A DNA stretch of 64,000 nt from Phragmites australis (lineage: Eukaryota; Streptophyta; Magnoliopsida; Poales; Poaceae), in the NCBI RefSeq assembly GCF_958298935.1, contig NC_084940.1, positions 25,105,146-25,169,145 on the forward strand. Direction: 5' to 3'. Positions 55,527 to 64,000 of this stretch are shown here, piece by piece. Position 1 is the stretch's first letter; each line of letters opens with the position of its first letter. The translations under genes were made by a program, and so were the position numbers. Below the pieces are notes generated by a model. That model saw only the letters and a list, made by a program, of their open reading frames with translations. It had not been told where the DNA came from and did no database searches.

Positions 55527-58500
55527 TGTGAGGAACCATCCAAATAATATTCTAATTAATTACCAGGAGGATCATTATTCATAATCACAACCTCGATGAT
55601 TAACCAGAATATCATCCCGGTAGTCCCGGCATCTGTTTTGTACCCAAGATCGGAACACATGCCCTTCCAACATGTACATCACAACAAAGCTTAAGAAAGA
55701 GTGAGTAATTAACATTATATTACAAGTTCTCAAGCATGCAACAAGTTATCACAATTTACAGCAAAAGAGAACTAGGAGGAGACTAAAACCTACTCAACTC
55801 CTAACCAACAAAAGAACTAATTAGCGGAAGACTAAAAGCTACACAACAAAAGGATATGGAGCCACATGCCGTTAGGCTCCATACCAAAACACTAAGTTCG
55901 GAGTAGAGTGTGCTACTCTTGTCCGCCACCTTGATCGGCAGGCACAAAGTAGCCAAACACCGCCCCTCCTCGCCGACTTGTAAACCTGCATCAACTTAAG
56001 GGCAGCACCCTGAGTACGAAGGTACTCGCAAGTCTTACACAATATGGGTATATAATATCTTGACTCCAAGGATTATGAATTGAGCTGTTAGCAAGAATAG
56101 GCCACAAGGTTAAGTAAAACATATGCGGTAAGCAACCTAGACATATGTGTGAGCAACTAACTTAACCAACATATATGAAATTACCCTGCAACTACCAACT
56201 GATCATATGAAACTGAAGCCTCATTAGTATCAATGTATAACAAGTGCCATCTCGACCACCTCCCACATATCCGAACCACAAACAACATATCCGAACCATA
56301 CAACCGAACCAACCACGAGAACTCTACGACTGGGTGCAAATGAAACAATAGCATGCTCATGACCGAGAGTGCGATAGTTCGAACAGTTTATACACCCTGC
56401 GAGGGGATACTCCTGGACCCACATGACTCGGGGACCATACGGCTTGTGCCACCCGCTAAAGTGCACACAAGGGGGTACCGGTGTCAACCTTTCCCAACCA
56501 GCCCCAACCGTGTGCGACATGCATCGCTCGGTGCGGCGGTACTAGAACTACTCCTGGAGCAAACTAGTACCACTTACAAGCCCGCCCGCTCACACCGTGG
56601 ATGTTTAGGCTCCACAAAGCCACAGCTGCGAAGGTATTCGGCTCGCCTTACCATTAGATCGGCATGTGATGAGTAAGTTAAGTGCTAAAGCCAACTACCT
56701 CGACGATCGGCCTTAAACGATGCAAGCAGCCTATGGTATCCGGGTTCCCTTCCCGAACTACCCTCGGACTTTCCTTGAGGGCAGATGACACCCCTAACAC
56801 CGCCCACATCTCGTCTCATATTCACCACTCGACCAACCAACACCAACAACCCAACACGGTAACCATTGTGAAAGTAATTTAACCTATAGCTCGCGAACGA
56901 TGGGACGTTCCACCGCTCGACTTCTACCGAGGACCTATGCATTGCTAAGTATCTTGCATCACTTTTAAGTTAGACTTTAGCATGGTTAGACCCAGGCTAC
57001 AAGGATATGGCTCAACAATACATCAAGGTAGACACAATGCAATCCAACATAGGATCTACCCATCAAAACCCAACATTGACTTCCTATACATGCAAACCTA
57101 TACATAAGCATATTTTTATCAATATTTAGACTCCATTCGATACGACAAAGGTGCAATATGATAGATGCTTGCCTTGCTGTTCATGTGGCTGTCCAAAATT
57201 TCCTTCGCTCTCCTGGAACACCGGCTCGATGTTCTCTAAAAAGAATAACGCGTGCCATGCCATGAGTATGGATGAACTGAAACAATGCATACCATAAGAT
57301 GCGCAAAACATGTTAAAAGTGCAACACATGCGAGCTAGAACAAAATTGGGACTCAAACCAATTTGAAAAGTCGCTGAAAGTGCGGAACCTCCGGAGAAAT
57401 CGCCAGAACCTCCGGACATATGCGGACTATCCGCAAAATTATGCGGAACATCCAGACATTTGCGCAACTCAGGCAAACTCCGGACTATCCGGAGAATTCT
57501 CCGAATACTCTGGACATGTGCGGACCCTCCGGACTTTGTCCGGACACTCCGGATATTGACAGGAATTGTGTTTTCACTGATTCATTGATCGATTCAATTT
57601 GAAGACTAGACACACTTTACCTAAACATGGTCATACACTATACAAGGGGTTTAGATCCAATTAATTACGCAATGTTACAGATTGAAACTATTTCAATGAC
57701 TCATTAAACCTTAGCGCGTATTTCATTAACCAACAGAATTTATACACTCATCTCATGGCTCATAGTATTTTTAATGTGTAGAGCATATTAATACAAGGCT
57801 AACAAAAGTGGTTTCATAATTTTAGGACATGGCAACAACTAACAGTGACCTAAACAAGCTGAAACACATTTAATTAACTCACTAATTCTCAAAAATATTT
57901 TCTAGAGTTCCAACATTTTTAACACGTAGTTCATACTCATACAAAGCTAACACAACTGGTCTCACATCGTTTGGAGTTCGGATGAATTAATTATAAATTT
58001 TACAAGCCTCAATGCGCCTGATGAATAGTAACTGCGGACCCTCGATACTTTTCTGCGGAACCTCCGCACTTTTGCGGACTATCCGCACCTTTTTGCAGAG
58101 GTTCCGGACTGCAAAACCTCCGAATAATTTTTTGGAGGTTCTGGACTTTCCAGAACTGCTCCTATTTGAGGGGAAACTTTTCCAAATCGATTTGCGATCT
58201 TTTTCACTCCAAAGGGGGATATGTTTGGGAGAGTTTAGAGAGTCTAGAACTCAACTAACCACCTAGCAACTCAATTACTAAATCAAATCTCATGTAAATC
58301 CTCATTTTGGTACAAAACCTCAAAAACTCATGAACTTTTCTAAAACTCAAAATTGACTAATCAAACCACGAATTCTTGCCATGGGGAGCCTAAGAGACTT
58401 ACTCAAGATGCTTGTGGACTTGGGTGACCGCTGAGAAGTGGAGGAAATGGAGGGAAATCGAAGAACTCTGGTGTTTCTTGTGCTTCAACCATGAACACCA

Positions 58501-58969
58501 AAAGATATCAAATCCGGCCCGAATCTTTCGAGAAAACAAAAATGAATTGGATGGATGAGTAGCTTATGAGCTCTAGAATGCAATGGTACCACATGCATAC
58601 CTCGAATCGTTCACTTGAGCTTGGATTTGAGAAGAAATGGAGAGAGGGAGTGAGAGCTTGAATGGGGAGGGGCTGCAGCTGCTACTGCACGTGTGGGAGT
58701 GAGGAAGCAGGTGGGAGAGAGAGAGAGTAGGTGGGTTGCCCATTTAAGTAGTTGGAGGGTGGGGCCACATGTGGGGCCCACATGTAAGTGAAAAGTGTCC
58801 ATTTTCGCTGCGAATTTATTCCTTTTCTCTCCCGAATTTCCTTCAATCATCCAAATGATTTCATACGAATTGCATAAATATTCTGAATTATAAGTATGCA
58901 ATATTAAACATAATGCTTAAAAAGCATGATTATGCTTAATTGCGTGATTAAGAATTTGGGGACGTGACA
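55527..58969 (-). mobile_element. Family-D solo LTR, complete, 3443 bp
   Basis: Plus strand TGTGAGGAACC ... GGGGACGTGACA, minus in sense. Flanked by CGAGC (55522-55526) and CGAAC (58970-58974), one mismatch. Its 3' 290 bp, missing in the copy at 27156, match the end of family C (GATGATTAACCAGAATATCA region). It holds CCGGA-type repeat clusters at 57377-57556 and 58031-58160. Confidence 0.9.
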
Positions 58970-58974
58970 CGAAC

Positions 58975-60071
58975 CGGTGCCGCCGTCTTTCTTCTGTACC
59001 GCCGCCGGTTTTATCCCCAAACTTCCTCAGCCGCCCAATCCTTCATCAAGGGCCTAGATTAGATCTAACTTACGCCTTCAGCCAACCAACCAAAAGCTGC
59101 CACATGTCTCACTTGATCCAGTCAGCACATGTGCCATGTCAGCCGCCACGTCATCACCACATCAACAAAAGTGCCTATGTGTCATCCCTGTCACCGTGCC
59201 ACGTCGGCCAAAGTACCGAGTCAATATTTCAAGAATTTACAGTACAAAAATAAATCCAAAAATTCCAAGAAATAGCTCTTTTGCAATTAGAACCTTGAAC
59301 TTTTCTGTAATCACTTAGAAGACCCTATCTTTTTACATATTAGTCCCTAGACTTTTCCATAATTACAATTTGGTCCCCTACTTTTACAAAAAAGTCCCTG
59401 GACTTTCTGTTTTATTCAAAATAAGCCCTTTTCTTTTTCAGATTAAAATTGTTTTAGCTCTAAGTTTTTCGTCGTAGCTCCGTTTTATGCGATCTGCGCC
59501 GTTAGATTCGTTTTTCAATACTCTTTCTTTCTAGATAGGTTTTATCTTGTCATTCTTTTGTCCTGTGCTCTGTTCTTAGTGTATCTTGTTTGTATGTTTG
59601 CCGGCATTTGTGCGATTAGTCGACAATGCCCCGGATCAATTTGAAGAACAACAAGACCAGGAGCAAGAATACACTTAGCAGCACCAAGGAGAAGGCAAGT
59701 GTCCTTGATCATATTGAACCTATGTTTTTAAATGTTTTGTTTTGTAAATTGCATGCAATGTCTGTCAATATGATGGTAGTCACCCATGTTAGGGTTTTCC
59801 TAGATTTTTCCCTTAACATCCTTGGAACCTAGATGGTTAATGGTTAGGTGTCTTATGGGTAGAATTTCCTATCCATGCTTTTGGGATGTTGGGAAGTGTC
59901 ATATACATGTTTAGTGGATATATGCAATGGTGATGATGAACTTGTTTTAGCAACATGGAACCCTAGGACTTGGGAAAAGAGTTGGATTGATTATGGTGGT
60001 TTATGTGGTGGTCTTGTGGATACGTTCCAAGAAATTTGTTGGTTTGATAATGGTGGTGGGCTTGTGGATAC
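58975..60071 (+). mobile_element. A-type LTR, plus orientation, right part
   Basis: Continues 54594-55526. 59000-59470 is the reverse complement of about 21180-21600. From 59690, AAGGCAAGTGTCCTTGATCA onward is the reverse complement of 20570-20710. It is cut off by the next element at 60072, so its end and target-site duplication are not visible. Confidence 0.75.
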
Positions 60072-60252
60072 TGTCGGAGGATTAACTCCTGTCGTAGGGA
60101 TCCCGAGAGACCCCTTTTTAGAGATTCGACCGGGGGGATGATCCTGAATAAGTTTGTCGGAGAAATGAATGAGAGTAAATGCAACGGCCGGTGGTGGGGG
60201 TGATGATCTAGTGCAAAGAGAAGTAAATGCACCAGAATTTAGACAGGTTCAG
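60072..60252 (-). mobile_element. Tat-type family E-prime LTR, left part
   Basis: TGTCGGAGGATTAACTCCTG matches the reverse complement of the end of the solo LTR at 4646-6120. It breaks at TTCAG (60248-60252), target site of the family-C solo LTR. Confidence 0.88.
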
Positions 60253-63229
60253 TGTCACATCCTGAAATCCGTAATTGTGTGTTTTAATCCTAAAACATGC
60301 AATTTCAGCTTCATGTTCCAGTTTGGGTCACTGGAGCACCTCACTTTGAATCAATGAGGTGGGAGAAGGAAAACTAAGAGAAATAAAGGAGCTAGAAGCA
60401 AGTCTGGACTTTCCTCTAGTTAAATGGGGCCCACTTGGGTGGAAAATATCTCTCTATAGGTGGGCAATAACACTCTCTCTCCCCCTAAAAAGAAACTTGC
60501 CCATACGTACTACTCACCCACTCCACCAGATAAGGCTTTTTGAGGAAGCAAGTTGGAGTTGGCTGTCTCTCACTCTCTCTCTTAGGCTCCCTTTTTCCCC
60601 TTTGGATCCCTACCTCTGGGAGCAAGATCAAGGTACGTATGTGGTACTCACGTGACCACCAGCTCAAGGACTACTCGTCCATCCAATTCATTTTCAGTTT
60701 CCCCGAAGGAATTCGAGCTGGTTCTGAACTTGTTTGGTGTTCTTTGGGTGAAGCAAGGAAGCAGCAGTTTTTCCTCTCTTCTCCAAGCCATTTTCCCTCG
60801 TTTCCTCCTTCAACTGGCGGTCACCAATCTCAGCAAAGGACCTTGGGTGAGTCTGCTAGGCTCCCATGGCAAGTATGCTCATTTTTGGTTGGATAGATCT
60901 TGAATATGGAACTAGGGTTGCAAAGTTCTTAAAGTTCTTCAGTCTGGGAACAAATGAGGATTTATGTGGATTTGAGTTAGGAATCATGTTGCTAGACGGT
61001 TGAGCAAAGTCTAGACCCTGTACACCCTTCTAGGCATTTTTACTTTGATTTAGAGAGACTCCCAGGTTAGTTTAGCCCAGTTTTTCCCTTCGTAATGGCT
61101 GCTGCTGTTCTGGACCTGCACGAGGCTGATTCTACTGTAGCATCCCGGACTGTTCACCCAGCACTGTTCACCCGAGCATCCCGGGTACTGTTCACCGAGC
61201 ACCCGAGCACCCCTGGTACTGTTCATCCGAGCACCCGGGTACTGTTCACCCGAGCACCCCGGGTATTCACTCCGAGCACCCCGGGTACCGTTCACCCCGA
61301 GCACCCCCGGGTACTGTTTATCCCGGGTACCCGCGAGTACTGTTCATCCCGGCACCTCGAGCACGGTTTATCAGGCTTTCCTGATAGCTGATAGCTTGTA
61401 AAATTCGTAGTTAATTCGTACGAACTCCAAACTTTGTGAGACCACTTGGAAAATTCTGGTTTGGACAGTACGATCTTGGAATAATGTTGTCATGTGTTGT
61501 GGAGTATATTTTTCTTACATGGTCGCATTTCATACATGCTCATTACATTGCATGCGTTGCTCTCTATAGTGAACGCCGATCCATCGATCCCGGAGGCCGT
61601 GGGCGAGCGTGAGGCGCCCCACCTTTCTGATCCAGGGCAGCAAGGCAAGCATCGTTCATATTGCACCGTGTCTACTTGAAAATTTAATATGTTATCTACG
61701 CTTATGTATACATTGCATGTGTCGGGTACTGAGTTGGGTAGAACCTATGCCGATGCATTATCCCATTTCGGTCACGTGTCATGTGTTGTTCCTAGGAGCC
61801 TAGTGGTGTCATCGAGGTCTAATTTTAGTTCGCTATGCTTAGTGGTACTTAGGCTTTCCGGTAGAAGTCGACGACGGCGTCCACCGTTGTCGCGAGCCTA
61901 GGACTTATTACTTGTTCACACTTATGGTTGTGTTGATGATGAGTCGGTTTGGTGAGTGGTGAGTTGAGACGAGGTGTGGGCGGTGTTAGGGGTGTCATCT
62001 GCTCACGAGGAGTCCTCAGGCAGTTCGGGGAGGGAACCCGGACACCGTAGACCGCTTGCACCGGTTAAGCACCGATCATCGGTGTAGTCGGCTTTAGCAC
62101 ATACCTTACTCACCACATGCTGATATAATGGTAGGCGAGCTGATTACCTTCGCAGACGTGGTCATGTGGGCCTCGTCATAGACGGTGTGAGTCCGGTTTG
62201 AGTCCGGGCTTTTAGCGGTATTAGTTTGCTCGGGGAGTAGTTCTAATACCGCCTCGCCGAGCTATGGTTGATCCACATGGTTGGGCCTGGTTGGGAAAGG
62301 TTGTCACGGGTACCCCCTTGTGTGCATCTTAGCGGGTGGCACAAGCCGTATGGTCCCTGTGTCGTGTGGGTCCAGGAGTATCCCCCTGCAGGGTGTATAA
62401 TCAGTTCGAACTGCCGCGCTCTCGGTCATGAGCATCGCTATCGCTTATCTCCACCGAGCGACCATGTTTTGGTCGTAGAGTTTCGATGTGGGTTGTGGCA
62501 TGGTTGGATTGGGGTGGTTTGGTCGGTATGTGGTTGGTGGTTTGGTGGGAATGGTTTGCTTTTATACACTTGTTGTTCATATATCTGTTCTGATCAGTTG
62601 GTTGGCAGGGTTTGAGTCGGTGGTTGGTTAAGTCAGTTGCTTACACCTAGAGTCTAGGTTCCTTACCGCTTAATGAACTTAAACATGTCTTAATCCTTGC
62701 TACAGCTTTAAATGCATGATCCTTGGAATCGAGAATATATATACTCATACTGTGTAAGACTTGCTAGTACCTTCGTACTAAGGGGTGCTGCCCTTAAGTT
62801 GCTTTCAGGTTCGCAGGTTGGCGAGGAAGAGGCTGTGTTCAGCTACTTTGTGTCTGCCGATCAGGGTGGCGGGCAGGAGTAGCACCTTCTACTCCGAACT
62901 CCGGCGCTTTTGGTATGGAGCCTAAGGGCATACGGCTCCATACTCTTGTGTTGTATAGGTTTTTCTTCCGCTGCATAGTTGTTGTTGTTCCTCTTTTGTT
63001 GTAAATTGTGGAAGCAGTTGCATGTTTAATAATGGTAATCCAGTTTAATTATTTGCTCTCTATTAAACTGTGTTGTGATATTTGAGTTGGAAGGCATGTG
63101 TTCCGATCCTGGGCACAAAACACGTGCCGGGACTACCGGAATGGTATTCTGGTTAATCGTCGAGGTTGTGATTATGAATAATGATCCTCCTGATGATTAA
63201 TTAGAATACTATTTGGACGGTTCCTCACA
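60253..63229 (+). mobile_element. Family-C solo LTR, 2977 bp
   Basis: TGTCACATCCTG ... GGTTCCTCACA. Flanked by TTCAG (60248-60252) and TTCGG (63230-63234), one mismatch. It is very similar to the C 3' LTR at 16690-19840. The main difference is a deletion of about 130 bp near 61445 and a rearranged repeat cassette (61137-61372). No coding region. Confidence 0.92.
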
Positions 63230-64000
63230 TTCGGGCCGCACGGGGGCGTAATACCCTACTCCTGTATGGATGTAATAACTATCCCGGGGAAGTCCCTCAA
63301 GGATGTGCTGGTTACAAGAATATTGGTCTAACTAGGAGCTTGAGGCTCCTTGTTCTTGGGCAGGGACTGTCCCTTGTGCGTTGTGTTCGTCTATGGTTCC
63401 GTTCTCGCTGCTTTGGTACTTGCAGTCTCTTGTTCGATTGTCTTCTCTTCTGTGTTGCTGACTCTTTTAATCACTCGCCAGCTGCGACATGCCCCGAACG
63501 AGAAGGAGGGGGCACAAGTTCCAAGACACCATGACTGGGAAAGGCGTCATCATTCCTTCTGGGTGAAGTGACCGGGGGGTGGAAAACGCGGCGCACGCCT
63601 GGTCACCTGTCACCATAAACGCCCTGGCAACGGGCGCCGTAGAGAGGACCCAACGGGCAGCCGCAGAGCAACCCGGCATGCCCGCCCTATCTTGTTCCTC
63701 TGCCACAGCAGGGCAGCAAACGGAACGCCTTGATCCTAGCAATGTTATCCCGAGACACGTCAGATGATACGGGACGGGACCCGTGCAATTAATAGCCCCA
63801 CGCCTCTTTGCCAAAACATGGCAGGAACTGACACTGCGGTGGGAGCAGTTGGGGATGTCAGGCCACGCAGCTCATTAAATGCGGCTTCGGACCTCTGACT
63901 GATTGACACCTCATCGGCGGGTGCCTCGGGGGTCTTTCTGGGTCATCGGGGCACCGAGTGCTCGGGGGTACTGTTCAGCTCCCCGAGCACTCTCTCTCGA
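63230..64000 (-). mobile_element. Tat-type family E-prime LTR, right part, cut by window edge
   Basis: Resumes at TTCGGGCCGCACGGGGGCG, matching the reverse complement of 5900-5950, and runs into the U3 repeats (GTGCTCGGGGGTACTGTTCA at about 63957) at the edge. Open frames here are chance. Confidence 0.85.

Noticed and set aside
63340..63814. Small frames at the right edge
   Set aside because: They are inside the E-prime LTR. The matching region of the copies at 4646-6120 and 45966-47113 does not keep them open.
1..64000. tRNA, rRNA or miRNA genes
   Set aside because: I saw no cloverleaf-compatible block with the usual A and B boxes, and no rRNA-like conserved stretches. I cannot run a search, so a small RNA gene could be missed.

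Overview
The window is plant nuclear DNA made almost entirely of nested transposable elements and a satellite-like tandem array. I see no intact cellular gene, no rRNA or tRNA gene and no CRISPR array. The Ty3/gypsy lineages (chromodomain Tekay/Del-type and Tat-type), multi-kilobase LTRs that start TGTAACACCC or TGTCAC, and C-to-T decay of coding frames all point to repeat-rich, probably heterochromatic DNA of a grass (Poaceae). Placement within Panicoideae is only a guess from the look of the LTR families.

Layout. 1-3444 is a minus-oriented LTR of family A, cut by the window edge and sitting in the gag of a decayed Tekay-type element B (3445-9336, 3' LTR 9337-about 12110). A Tat-type solo LTR (4646-6120) splits B's reverse transcriptase. 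After an unclassified 430 bp spacer comes a better preserved Tekay-type element C (12541-16689, 3' LTR 16690-19840), whose left end is missing. C lies in a family-A LTR called H (19841-34124). H also carries a Tat-type deletion derivative E (21954-31841, sense strand minus), with a truncated LTR of family D inside it, and a solo LTR (32285-33787). 34125-39436 is a dimeric tandem array of about 269 bp monomers containing a captured PLATZ-type gene fragment. An LTR called F (39437-40419 and 53360-54593) holds a Tat-type element G (40420-53354). G contains a family-A fragment, a Tat solo LTR and a 4.0 kb family-A solo LTR. The right end is a plus-oriented A-type LTR (54594-60071) split by a family-D solo LTR, then another Tat-type LTR (60072 to the edge) split by a family-C solo LTR (60253-63229).

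How the parts work together. B and C encode the gag-protease-RT-RNase H-integrase-chromodomain set, but both are broken. G has protease, RT, RNase H and the start of a second RNase H, and no integrase. E has no pol at all. What E and G both keep is a long gene on the strand opposite to their LTRs. It starts next to the 3' LTR, has short GT-AG introns, and encodes an N-terminal globular region, a low-complexity linker and a coiled coil. In G a TATA box lies upstream of its ATG. This conserved antisense gene is the best candidate for an under-described system here. Second come the short tandem-repeat cassettes in the U3 part of four LTR families, which change in copy number and in content between otherwise homologous LTRs.

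Most boundaries rest on TG...CA ends and 5-bp target-site duplications (TSDs) read by eye. Names such as A, B, C, D, E, F, G and H are labels used only in this answer.
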